In this document: positions 33,871-45,186 of the stretch, piece by piece
Numbering within the stretch: position 1 is the stretch's first letter
Layout of the letters: each line of letters opens with the position of its first letter
Source of the DNA: Delphinus delphis
Taxonomy: Eukaryota; Chordata; Mammalia; Artiodactyla; Delphinidae
Assembly: GCF_949987515.2 (NCBI RefSeq)
Contig: NC_082684.1
Span: 154,556,044-154,620,043 of the forward strand
Length of the DNA: 64,000 bases
Reading direction: 5' to 3'
Position numbers and translations under genes: made by a program
The notes under the pieces: model-generated
Told to the model about the DNA's origin: nothing
The model's input: only the letters and a program-made list of their open reading frames with translations
Database searches by the model: none

Positions 33871-34501
33871 CACTGGGGGTCCTTGGGTGAGAAGAGTATG
33901 TCCCCAGGGGTGGTGCAGTGGAGGAGGCGGTGAACCAGAGCCTCAGGAAGGCGTTGGGGGGAAAACTTGCCATTTGGGAAATCTCCCAGATGATTCTGAA
34001 ATCCCGCCCACACCCTCCACAAACGGCACCGTATACCTAGATGTTATAAAAACTATTACTGTTTCAGTGACCCATACTTGCTGCCATTATTAATACTATA
34101 AAATGAGTAGTTAAATATATATTTTTTTTGCTTTTTCGAATAAACCTTTCATGTTAATGAAACTTTTAAAAAATACATTTTTACTTGATAAACATGTGGT
34201 CTAACCTTCTCATGTAAGGAAAAAGTACAATTTCAAATCAAGTCAACTTGACATTTCAGTACAGCCAGGTGAAAGTGAGCAACCAGTTGTAAATCAAGTA
34301 ACTTGTTCTTAGTAAACCATTAAAGTTAAATTAAATGGCTCATTGCCACATGCTGTATTGATAGGTTATGTTGTTTAGGAATCTGACAGAGACATTTACA
34401 CAGCCTCCAAAGCTCTCAGTGTAAATTAGGCTCAATAAACATTTCATGTGATGCATTATGCATTTGCAAGAGCACACATACTTTTTAAAAAATTTATTTT
34501 A

Positions 34502-34717
34502 GGGCTTCCCTGGTGGCGCAGTGGTTGAGAGTCCGCCTGCCGATGCAGGGGACACGCGTTCGTGCCCTGGTCCGGGAAGATCCCACATGCCGCGGAGCGG
34601 CTGAGCCCGTGAGCCATGGCCACTGAGCCTGCGCGTCCGGAGCCTGTGCTCCGCAACGGGAGAGGCCATGACAGTGAGAGGCCCGCGTACCGCAAAAAAA
34701 AAAAAAAAAAAAAAAAT
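34502..34717 (+). mobile_element. Short cetacean SINE
   Basis: GGGCTTCCCTGGTGGCGCAG ... GAGGCCCGCGTACCGC plus poly-A. Inserted at the 3' end of a minus-strand L1, with a similar TTATTTTA on both sides. Confidence 0.93.
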
Positions 34718-34965
34718 TATTTTATTGAAGTATAATTGATTTACAATGTGTTAATTTCTATTGTACAGCAAAGTTATACATATATTTACAGTCTTTTTCA
34801 TATTCTTTTCCATTATGGTTTATCACAGGATATTGAATATAGTTCCCTGTGCTATACAGTAGGACCTCGTTGTTTATCCATTCTATATATGATAGTTTGC
34901 ATCTGCTAATCCCAAACTCCCAATCCACCCCTCCCCCACCTACCCCCTCCTTGGCAATGACAAGT
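34718..34965 (-). mobile_element. L1 3' UTR, minus strand
   Basis: TTATTGAAGTATAATTGATT, GTTCCCTGTGCTATACAGTA, CTGCTAATCCCAAACTCCCA: antisense L1 3' UTR. Confidence 0.9.
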
Positions 34966-35159
34966 CTTGAGAAGAACACACATGCTTTTTAATGACACCC
35001 ACGCTGTGGACTCCCCACCTAGGATTCATCTGGGCTAAGTGACTGTGATGCCAGTCTATAGTTACGTATATGTAGAACTCTCTATAGATTTACGTGGTAG
35101 GCCCACTAATGAAAAGCCAAAGAAATGTAACCCTCTGGCAGCAGTCTGTACCAGATCTG

Positions 35160-35690
35160 GACATCCATCTACGCTTTGACCCATCAGTCCCACTTTGGGG
35201 CATTTATCATGCAAATAAACCTGCTCACATATAAAATGGTGTAGGTACAAAGTTATTCACCACAGCATTGTTTGTAATGCCCAGAAACTGGAATGAATCC
35301 AAACGTTCATTAACAGGAGTCTGGTTAAATATAACATGATAGCATGAAGCTGGAAGAAAGGATGAGGCAGCTTCCTCTGTGTTGCTGTAGAGAGATACCC
35401 AATATATTATAAAATTAAGAAAAAAGAGCAAGTGTAATGTGTGCCGTCTTTAGTGTTAGAAAAGAAGAAGATAAGGAAGCATAGTCATGATCCCTTGTAT
35501 TTGCATAGAGCAATTCTAGGAAACATAGACATAGAAGAAGCGTGTTTGGGGAAGGCAGGATGGTGAGAGGGTGGGAACAGGTCAGAATCCAGGAGAGGAA
35601 GGGAAGAATTTTGTTCTTACACATAATATTTGATCTTTTTACTTTTGAACACTGTGAATATATTACCCGTTCGGGCTCAATTGATCAATT
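35160..35690 (+). mobile_element. Old L1M fragment
   Basis: ACCACAGCATTGTTTGTAAT, GGAATGAATCCAAACGTTCA, TTAACAGGAGTCTGGTTAAA, ending with a typical L1M 3' UTR (GATCTTTTTACTTTTGAACA). Confidence 0.7.
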
Positions 35691-37727
35691 AATTTAAAAT
35701 TATAGCTGCAACAAAAACAACAATAATAATGGAAAAGCTGACTCCTGAGGGTTCTCTCACATCAGACTTGATCTTACCTGGGCTTGTTGGGTTAATGCTA
35801 ACCTCAGTAGCACACACGGGAGGGACCTGTACGCCCCGAAACACAGACACACACACACACACACACACACACACCCACCCCACTCAATGACTCTGGTTTC
35901 CTATACACTCCCTTGTTCTGTCTTTCTTCCTTGCTTTGCATGGAATGCATTCCACTGACTCATCAGGTTGGTGAGTGCTATTTGCGCCTCTAGGAGAGAC
36001 CTCATCTCTTTGTTTACACGTCTGTCTTCCTTACTAAACCAAGACCCAGCGGAGGGCAGGCTCTGTGTTCTGTTCATCTTCGTATGCTTCGTCAGCCCCC
36101 AGCAAGCTTGAGAAATATTTATTGACTCAGTAAGGAAGACTCAGAATGGCCTGCTCTTCACGGTGTGCCTTTCACTGGGAATTTCTACCACACCAGCCTG
36201 CATGGCCATAAGACCTTAGACAAAGTGTTTACCTCTCTGGGGGTGAATATTTTCCAAGAAAAAGCAGAATATTGACTTTCAATGGCTGAAAATGTTTTTA
36301 GCCCACAGTTATCTCTCTTTATTATTTATTCATCTTTGTGAGAGTTATAATTAAAAGAACAGGGGAAAGACAACTGAATTTGACCCGCAATATAACATTC
36401 TATCCGATGTTTAATCTTCTCTGAGAGGATTAGATCCTGATGGGCTTGAGTTCTCATGGTGAGAGAAGCGAGTTCTAATCTGTCACTTTCCCCACTCCTA
36501 CCTCTATTTTTCTATGCTGGAGACCCTTGCCCCTTCAAAGATTCCCCCCAAAAATCTGCTCTCAGAAACCGCTATCATCTTTCTCCAAACATACGGACTA
36601 AAATCATCGCCTTCCCTTGAAAAATTTTAAGGATTATATGTAGTAATATATTTTTATTATTCCCGAGGTCATCAGAAGGCACAACTAGCATGAATTTGGC
36701 CTTATTTCCTGAAATGCACACACACACAAAAAATCAAAGCCAGTTCCTCACTCTTCGGCATTAGCTGTGGATGGCTGTCTTTACTTTTCTGCATCTGTGT
36801 TAAAGAGTAATTCAAAGCCAGGCAAATCATTCTGAAGAAATATTTGTCCGTTGAGCAATGGTTTGTTTCTGTAGAAGTGCTCACTGAACACTGAACAAGC
36901 TCAGTGCAAAGTTAGGAATTAATCTTATCTTTTGGAAGAATGCCTAGGGCCCCGAGAGGTGTCCTGGTTTTCTGGGATTTAACCGGGGACCACAGAAGAC
37001 TTGAAATAGCACAGAGGCTTTGCTGATGCTACAGCAGGGACAGAGGATCAGTTCAACCTGCCTCAGTGCCCAACGTGAATGCCCCACCAGGCTTTTTCTT
37101 TCTCTCTCAGGCACTGAAGATGGAGAAGCCAGCAAAACTTGGAGTTCATCCACAGTGTGAGTTTTCTCCCTGATGACCTGCTGGATCCTTTCCAGACAGA
37201 TGTTGGGAGATGTCCAGAGAACTTCACTGAAAGCCACAGGTGTGTCTTTGGAAGGGTTTTGACTAAAGCAAAACATTGTTGGGTTTGTGGTTGATGCCAA
37301 GAGATAGATCGCACTCTCTGAAATCAAGACTTAACAACAGAGCTGTCATCGAGTTTTTTCTCCGGTGCTCACAGGCTTGCTGCCTGGCTGGTGAGGGAGA
37401 AATTCTCTTGTCTCTGTAACACATGCAGCAGGTTTGAATCTCACAGGTGCAGACTTGCTGAACCAAAATATGTAATCCTTTTTACCCTGTATCTCAAGGT
37501 TTTCTCCATACTGAGTTCCCAACCTCCTGTGTAGAACGAACTTTACTCTTGCCTGTTCATGATAAACCATCCATATGGGTCTTTTAAAAATCAAATTACT
37601 GTTTTCTTAGTCAATTTAGGGTTCTTTGCCTTCCTTCCTCTCCGTTGGATGGGTCCTAAGTTCCATCAAGTCATTAGGGAATGGATTGGGGGTATAAGGA
37701 AGGGTCCACTGGTCCTCAGTCATCACC
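35691..37727. other. Intergenic: two unexplained minus-strand open frames
   Basis: 36944-37327 and 37346-37594 are open for 127 and 82 codons on the minus strand. I recognise no protein family. They lie next to a MaLR LTR and could be decayed retroelement sequence. A possible L2/MIR piece is at 36060-36140. Confidence 0.5.
35848..35880. repeat. (AC)n microsatellite
   Basis: Uninterrupted CA dinucleotide run of about 14 units, ending in CACCCACCCC. Intergenic. Confidence 0.9.
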
Positions 37728-38089
37728 TGTGTTATAGACCGAATGTTTGTGTCCACCTAAAATTCATATGTTGGAGCCCTAACCCCCGATGTGATGGTAT
37801 TTGGAGGTGGGGCCTTTGGGAGGTGATTAGAGTGAGATGAGGTCATAAGGGTGGGGTCTCCTCCTAATAAGAAGAGGAGGAGATACCAGAGCTGTCTCTC
37901 TCTCCACCCTATGAGGACACAGTGAGAAGGCAGCTGTCTTCAAGCCAGAAAGAGAGCTCTCACCAGGAACCGAATCCGCCAGCACCTTGATCTTGGACTT
38001 CCAGCCTTCAGAACTTGAGAAATAAATGTCTGTTGTTTAAGCCCCCAGTCTGTGGAATTTTGTTACAGCAGCCTGAGCTGACTAATACA
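37728..38089 (+). mobile_element. MSTD/MLT1A-like MaLR LTR, near full length
   Basis: Begins TGTGTTATAGACCGAATG, contains AAAATTCATATGTTGGAGCC, GGAGGTGGGGCCTTTGGGAG, ACTTCCAGCCTTCAGAACTT, AATAAATGTCTGTTGTTTAA and ends CTGACTAATACA. This is a solitary ERVL-MaLR LTR with its polyadenylation signal. No internal retroviral genes. Confidence 0.85.
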
Positions 38090-38307
38090 CCCATTAATGT
38101 TGGCACGTGCATCATCCCATCTGGTTGCCAGGGTTTAGGGATGCAGGGAAGGGCTGAGCGATGGAGGGATTGGGTGTAACTATAAAGGAGTAACAATTCA
38201 AGGGACATCTTTGTGGTGATGAAACTGTCCTGTATCGACTGTGGTGGTCGTTATACACATCTACATGCGTGATATAATTGCAAAGAACTGACCCCCCTTC
38301 ACACACA

Positions 38308-38346
<39 letters not shown>

Positions 38347-38460
38347 GTGCATATAAAACTGGTGAAATCTAAGGCTGTGGATTGGACCAATGACAATTTC
38401 CCTGATTTTGATCTTGTACTATAATTATGTGAGATGTTACCAACAGGGAAGTCGAGTTAA
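38090..38460 (+). mobile_element. L1M 3' UTR with internal CA repeat
   Basis: GACATCTTTGTGGTGATGAA, GATATAATTGCAAAGAACTG, CAATTTCCCTGATTTTGATC and TATGTGAGATGTTACCA match the L1MC/L1MD 3' UTR pattern. Confidence 0.75.
38300..38346. repeat. (AC)n microsatellite within an L1 3' UTR
   Basis: CA run of more than 20 units (ACACACTCACACAC...) embedded in an old L1M 3' UTR fragment. Confidence 0.9.
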
Positions 38461-39080
38461 GGGTATGTGGGACTCCACTATTCAGTAAATGTGCCTTGCT
38501 CGACTGGCTGATTAGTTTACTATGAGTAATTATCCACATCTTCTGTTTTCTAAGTGCAGCTCCTGAATAAGACTTAGAAGTGAATCTCTCTTGGGTATTC
38601 ATGAGTTTTATGTGTTGTATGTCAGAATCAATAATTTTAATACGTGGCGATGCCAGTGTTTTTGGAGGGAACACTGCATGGTTGACTGGTGATATTAGGC
38701 GTGTGCTAATGCAGTGCCACTACAGTAGAGCTCCTATGATTTTTCCAGAATGTCACAGGAGTTCGTATCCACCCACTGCCTGGTCAGTGTTTTACTGTTC
38801 TTGGTCCCTATTTTGCCCAAGGGCCTTTGGATCGCCTCAAAATAGGTGAGCACCTTGCGCCATCTAGTGGAGACACATATAAAAATATTTCCGGTTATTT
38901 ACGGCTGAGATGTGCAGATCCACACCTTCCAAAAGGCACTTTGGTTAGACTTAGGAATCGCGGTAAAAACAGAAACTTCGAATCAAACTAAAATCTTTTC
39001 CCCAGTAAGCAGGCGCTCTAGAATCATTCTTCCAGACTCTGCCAGACTGTTCTTCCTGGTTTCGCACAGCAGCTTCCTAC
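38461..39080. other. Intergenic segment with the CTCF consensus
   Basis: No repeat recognised; holds the CTCF-type match at 38857-38870. Confidence 0.6.
38857..38870 (-). promoter_or_regulatory. Candidate CTCF binding site
   Basis: The minus strand reads CCACTAGATGGCGC, which fits the CTCF core consensus CCASYAGRKGGCRS at every position. It lies in the interval between the divergent ITIH5 and ITIH2 promoters, about 9.7 kb upstream of the ITIH5 start codon and 12.5 kb upstream of ITIH2. Role as an insulator is inference; occupancy is unknown. Confidence 0.55.
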
Positions 39081-40093
39081 TGAAAATGGACAGAAGACCT
39101 AAATAGACATTTCTCCAAAGAAGATATACAGATTGCCAACAAACACATGAATGCTCAACATCATTAATCATTAGAGAAATGCAAGTCAAAACTACAATGA
39201 GATATCATCTCACACCGGTCAGAATGGCCATCATCAAAAAATCTAGAAACAATAAATGCTGGAGAGGATGTGGAGAAAAGGGAACCCTCTTCCACTGTTG
39301 GTGGGAATGTAAATTGATACAGTCACTATGGAGAACAGTATGGAGGTTCCTTAAAAAACTAAAACTAGAACTACCATACGACCCAGCAATCCCACTACTG
39401 GGCACATACCCTGAGAAAACGATAATTCAAAAAGAGTCATGTACCAAAGTATTCATTGCAGCTCTATTTACAGCAGCCAGGACATGGAAGCAGCCTAAGT
39501 GTCCAACAACAGATGAACAGATAAAGAAGATGGGGCATATATATACAATGGAATATTACTCAGCCATAAAAAGAAACGAAACTGAGTTCTTTGTTGTGAG
39601 GTGGGTGGACCTAGAGACTGTCATACAGAGTGAAGTAAGTCAGAAAGAGAAAAACAAATACTGTATGCTAACATATATATGGAATCTAAAAAAAAAGAAA
39701 AAAGAAAAAAAATGGTCAGAAGAACCTAGGGGCAAGACGGGAGTAAAGATGCAGACCTACTAAAGAATGGACTTGAGGATATGGGGAGGGGGAAGGGTAA
39801 GGTGGGACAAAGTGAGACAGTGGCATGGACATAGATACACTACCAAACGTAAACTAGATAGTTAGTGGGAAGCAGCCGCATAGCACAGGGAGATCAGCTC
39901 AGTGCTTTGTGACCACCTAGAGGGGTGGGATAGGGAGGGTGGGAGGGAGGGAGGGAGATGCAAGAGGGAAGAGATATGGGGACATATGTATAACTGATTC
40001 ACTTTGTTATAAAGCAGAAACTAACGCACCGATACTAACGCACCAATTCTCCAATAAAGATGTTAAAAAAAAAGTTTGACCAGAAAAAAAAAA
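39081..40093 (+). mobile_element. 5'-truncated L1: ORF2 C-terminus and 3' UTR
   Basis: About 1 kb of L1 ending in poly-A. An open frame 39179-39763 is the ORF2 C-terminus, including the C-x3-C-x7-H-x4-C cluster in [18 protein letters not shown] and the motifs [12 protein letters not shown] and MEYYSAIK. The reverse transcriptase and endonuclease domains are missing, so it cannot move itself. The 3' UTR runs to 40093. The least decayed L1 coding piece in the window. Confidence 0.95.
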
Positions 40094-41895
40094 AAAGATA
40101 CAGATTCCATTATCACCTTTGTCATCGATGATGCTATTTTCCAAAATGGTGCAAACTTCTTGGTTCAAAGTACAATCATTCATTAATTTGCACAGTAGTT
40201 GCATTCCCACAAATTCAATTACATTAAAACATTTTTAAACTATCGTGTGAAATAGAATTAGGTTGGAAGACCAAATAATTTTAAACATGCTTTTCACTTA
40301 CACAGATGTCTGGTGGGTTATTCAGATGCCTTGTGGCCTTCACTGTCCTGTGCAAAGCAGGACACTTGTTATTCTTGACCTCACCCACCAATTGCTAGCA
40401 GCACCTTAGAGTCATTAAGACAACCAGAAGGTGGCCCCATAAACTCCCAGAGTAGCCCCTGGCGGAGGCTCACTTCATGGTTCTAAAACATTCCAGGGGG
40501 GCCCCATTTTTTACCATAAAGCAAGCTATTGTGTGCATGTGTATGTGTATTTATTTTTATTTTCATATTTACACACACACAGAGGTGGTCCTCCCTTTGC
40601 AACGTGAGACCATAAACATGACCCTAGATGCTAATACTGTGCAAACCAATGAATAATAAATGGGAAAAATGATGATTATTCCTTGACCTTTAAAATTTTT
40701 TTGTCAAAACCTTAAAAACTCTCTTACTGTTGGTTACAAATGCATAGGAAAATTTAAAAAGAGTAAAACTAGTATTTATTGAATACACCATAAGTTCAGA
40801 CATCAAAAACATTGAGAAAGTGGTTCACTTTTTGGTAAAAACTTACCAATAGTAGTTGAACAGTGCTGGCCTTCTTCCCGCTGTGTAACTTCTGACATCA
40901 AGCGAGCATCTTCTCTATGCCTGGGGAAATTGCCCTACCTCTTTCTAAGTTTGGGTTCGCTTCCCAAATTTCTTCCTTTGAGCTTTCAGTGCTGTGAAAC
41001 ACCTCCAAGGGTTCCTTTAAGTGTGTTCTTTTGGCGGTGTCACTTTCTCTAAAAGACATCCTTCTTTCCATCACAACTGCTTTCCTCATTTATGCAATAA
41101 ATTCACCTTCACAGAATTTCTGTGGCTGCCCAGCTAGAGTGTCCACATCCCCCACGTCAGCTTTTCGTTGTGACTCCATTTACGTTCAAATCCAAATTCC
41201 ACTCCCAGCATGATTGCTTTTCATTTTCTTCCTGCACTTTCATCTTTTGGGCCAATTCTCCCTTTCGATCATCCGTGTTTGTAAAATGTCACATGGGTTT
41301 ATCACCGGGAGACAAGGAGGAAACACAAGTACATGCTTTGCTGTCTGTGTTTGAACCCAATAACAGACGCTTAGCGGCCAATCACAGAAAAACCGTGAAA
41401 GAAGTGACGTGACTGATCATTGATTATGATGAACCTGCTGTTTACAGAGTGGAATTCTTGCCCTTGAATCTGGGGAGCCTGGAGACTCTCTTGACCCAGT
41501 AAAATGCAGCAGAAGTGTGACTGTGTAATTTCCATGGACGGGCCTTACCCATCTACAGCTTCCACTGTCACACACCAGGAATACTCCTGTGGAGGCCCCG
41601 CAGCCATGCAGGGAGAAGTGCAGGTCACGTGGGGAGGCCACAGAGAAGAGAGTCAAATTCTGAATTTCATTCAGAATTGAATGCAATATTCCAGGTAGAG
41701 TCTACATTGGTGAACGCACTGAGTCTTCACTGCTTCTGGAATTTATTTTGGCCTATCCAGATGTCTTTGGATTCTCAATCTGTCCACCAGAATATTAGGC
41801 ATTCTTTCCAACAACCTGTCATCTGAAATTTTGTCCAGTGTTTCATTCAAGTCTACTTCAAGTATATTTTATTTGAACAAGTTCTGTGAATTTTA

Positions 41896-42179
41896 TTTTT
41901 TATTTATTTATTTTTGGCTGCGTTGGGTCTTTGTTGCTCCCCACTGGCTTTCTCTAATTGCGGTGAGCGGGGGCTACTCTTCATTGCGGTGCGCGGGCTT
42001 CTCATTGTGGTGGCTTCTCTTGTTGCAGAGCACAGGCTCTAGGCGCACGGGCTTCAGTAGTTGTGGCACACGGGCTTAGTTGCTCCGTGGCATGTGGGAT
42101 CTTCCCGGACCAGGGCTCGAACTTGTGTCCCCTGCATTGGCAGGCGGATTCTTAACCACTGTGCCACCAGGGAAGTCCC
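41896..42179 (-). mobile_element. CHR-2-type SINE with target duplication
   Basis: Tail TTTTTTATTTATTTATTTTT, body CATTGCGGTGCGCGGGCTTC, head ending TGCCACCAGGGAAGTCCC. Flanks TCTGTGAATTTTA (41883) and TCTGTGAGTTTTA (42180) differ at one base. Confidence 0.93.
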
Positions 42180-43759
42180 TCTGTGAGTTTTAGAATGCTG
42201 TTTCTCACCACAAAATCCATTCCTTCAATTTAACATCAATCTATTCATCAAAGCTCTTCTGCTTGGATTTGTTCAAACAATGGGTTCTGTAATTAAGCAG
42301 TTTAAAGCTCATTCGTTTTCATTTTCCACCTCATCCATGATAAGCACATTGGAAACCATCTGTGCTTATAAGAAGTCTGGGTCTCTAGCATAGAAACACA
42401 GGGGTAAAAAGAAGTGAAATTAGTTCAATCAAGCACTGCTTAATCACTGATCCTTTAGGCAGGAAATGGCCCTTTGCCATTCACAAGCTTACAAATCAAG
42501 GGGAAGAATTAGGCTATGATACACGGTACGGGCATGTTAATGGATTATGTGTGTGTTACCAGCCCCTGACTCTGCTGACAAATTAGTTTGCATCTCAGGA
42601 CCGGACTAGGCTTGGGCCCACGCCTCGGATTTCAACTCCAGCCACCATCAGCACGCACCGGAAGGTGGCTGGTTCCTCCCACTTCCTGACCCTTGAGAAG
42701 GTCTTTACAGTATTCTTGCACCTTCCCGTGGTTTTCAGACTCCCCTTCTGCCTCCTGGGTGCCCACCTCCCAAGACTTCAGAGCCCAGGCTGTCTTCCTC
42801 TGCCATCTCTGGTCCATCTACCCCCAAATCTCACATTGATTCCTCCCACTTTCTTCCTATCCCATAGAATCTAGTGAGCCTTAGTCACCAAACCCCTTCC
42901 GCACACATGACTTTGTCAAAATGCTTCCTTCTCAAGAGTTCTCAAACCCTCTTTTGAATGGTTTCATTCATTCATACTTTTTCTAAAAAAAAATAAAGTC
43001 AACCTCACGCTCCCCAACCTATAATTTACAGAATCTAAATGGCTTCCTTTTTGGAAATTGAAGGAACCAAAGGAGCATCGTTTACAAGCTCTTTCTTCAG
43101 AATTTCTTTTGGTTCCCTGGCATGTAATTAGTCTTGGGCCGAGACACGATTAATTTGAATTAGTTCAGTGCAGCCTTATTACTGGTACATTCCTCCTGGG
43201 TTTTACCCATTGCTCATGCTACACCTTCCAGTTGGTTATCCTATTCCAAGGAAAAACCAAGCTAAATAAACTCCCAGTTAACATTGCCGCTTCTTTCCCC
43301 GGCTGTACTATTCTTCTTCGTTGTCCCCCACACGCTCCAAACACAGCTTTAAAGGTGCCTTTTGGTGTTGGGATCTCTCACACATCTATTTATTCTTTTA
43401 GACTTCCCAGCACTGCTCTCACAAGTGTGCTGGTCTTCTTGGTAATGACCCCTTCAATCTACCTCTCCTTCCAAGTCCCTTTCACCTGCCATCTCACTGG
43501 AAAAGAGGGAGAGAGTTTACCCTGTTGCCCCGACACCAAACTGCAAGAGGTACGTTAGGGATGAGAGTGAGGGAGGCTCATGAGGCCCCTCCTTGATGCA
43601 AGGCTAACAGGACAGCCTTTCTCCTTGGCTGTGTTCATTCCATTTGAAATGCCCTTGAGACACCCTTGAGGACACAAGAGATGTAACATGAAATGAAAAA
43701 AACCACCGAGTACTTACCTGGAGATCAGAATTCCATGGATTAAATGTGCTTTGATACCA

Positions 43760-43960
43760 CTACTGATCACTGCTGACATTAACTGAGCGCTTAATATGTT
43801 GCAGGCACTGTTCTAGGCCCTTTACACATGCTCAGAGTTGAGTACTATTTTTTATCCCCATTTTTCAGATGAGAACATGGAGGCACGCAGAAAATTGCCC
43901 AAAGTCATGAAGACAGCTGGTGAGTTAGCAGGCTAGGGTTGGGGCTGGAAATGAGGAGGA
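43760..43960 (-). mobile_element. MIR
   Basis: GCACTGTTCTAGGCCCTTTA, CATTTTTCAGATGAGAACAT: antisense MIR. Confidence 0.8.
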
Positions 43961-44671
43961 ACCAGTCTGCCCAGTTCAGACACCATTGCCACTACTAGTC
44001 TGTCCCCCACCCTATATCACTCCTCTGTCCACGACCAGCTTGTATCACTCTAGCCCCGGACTTAGCTTCTCAAGCCTCACTTTCATCATCTTTTAAATTA
44101 GACTCTCAGCTAGAGGACTTGGAGCATCCCTTGTGGCTCAGATACCCACATACTCCTTGCCCTATTTACACCTCAGAGGCAACCACAATAGCTCATATGA
44201 AGGTGCGTCCCAACCTGGGACAGCAATACCAGCTGTCAGTGTCATAGTGAGAGCAGCTTCCAGATGTGATCCCTTCCCCGCCAGAAACACCCAGATTCCC
44301 TGGGAGGGATGCAGGAAGCCGCTACACTGGAATTGACCTATAACGGCTGGTCAGTCCCCAGGCACCCATGGACCCAACTGTCTCCCTTTTGGCAATGGGT
44401 TTGAATGCAAACTTCTGAGACAGGGAACACAGAGCAGAAAATAATGGAAACGACTCAACGGCAAAACCAAGTTTTCGTGGCTCAAGAATTAACAAGGAAT
44501 AGAAAACCATAATTTGGAAACATCATATGCACCCCAATGTTCATTGCAGCACTATTTACAATAGCCAAGACATGGAAGCAACCTAAATGTCCATCAACAG
44601 ATGAATGGATAAAGAAGATGTGGTACATATATACAATGGACTATTACTCAGCCATAAAAAGAGAATGAACT

Positions 44672-44972
44672 AGGACTTCGCTGGTGGCACAGTGGTTAAG
44701 AATCCGCCTGCCAATGCCTGGGACAAGGGTTCGAGCCCTGGTCCGGGAGGATCTCACATGCCTCGGAGCAACTAAGCCCACGAGCCACAACTACTGAACC
44801 CACGTGCCACAACTACTGAAGTCCACGTGCCTAAAGCCCGTGCTCTGCAACAAGAGAAGCCACCGCAATGAGAAGCCTGTGCACCGCAACAGAGAGTAGC
44901 CCTCTCTAGCCGCCAACTAGAGAAAGCCCGCACACAGCAACAAAGACCCAACACAACCAAAAATTTTTTATT
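44672..44972 (+). mobile_element. CHR-2-type SINE inserted in L1
   Basis: AGGACTTCGCTGGTGGCACA ... repeated ACCACAACTACTGAA-type modules ... CAACACAACCAAAAATTTTT. Inserted in the L1 after AAAGAGAATGAACT; a similar A-rich GAGA stretch follows the nested block. Confidence 0.92.
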
Positions 44973-45186
44973 TATTTATTTATTTTATTTTTTGCGGTAC
45001 GGGTGCCTCTCACTGTTGTGGCCTCTCCCGTTGTGGAGCACAGGCTCCGGACGCGCAGGCTCAGCGGCCATGGCTCACGGGCCCAGCCGCTCCGCGGCAT
45101 GTGGGATCTTCCTGGACCGGGACACGAACCCGTGTCCCCTGCATCGGCAGGCGGACTCTCAACCACTGCGCCACCAGGGAAGCCCC
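44973..45186 (-). mobile_element. Short cetacean SINE inserted in the CHR-2 tail
   Basis: T-rich start, GCGGTACGGGTGCCTCTCAC ... GCGCCACCAGGGAAGCCCC on the minus strand. CAAAAATTTTTT lies before it and CCAAAATTTTTT after it, as expected of a target duplication. Confidence 0.92.

Larger units (their letters stand above)
29861..34501. other. Intergenic, ITIH5 side
   Basis: Besides the listed SINEs, L1, L2-like pieces and the short tandem array, nothing is recognised in 30831-31888, 32015-33159 and 33871-34501. A MIR-like piece is possible at about 31720-31800. Confidence 0.55.
40094..44518. other. Intergenic, central to ITIH2 side
   Basis: Outside the SINE at 41896 and the MIR at 43760, the gaps 40094-41895, 42180-43759 and 43961-44518 show no exon, RNA gene or named repeat. 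Confidence 0.55.

Noticed and set aside
39179..39763. 194-codon frame as a host gene
   Set aside because: It is the C-terminal part of L1 ORF2, truncated upstream.
41300..42180. CACCAGGGAAG at SINE heads as CTCF sites
   Set aside because: They resemble the first half of the CTCF core but lack GGC at the conserved positions; they are the tRNA-derived SINE head.
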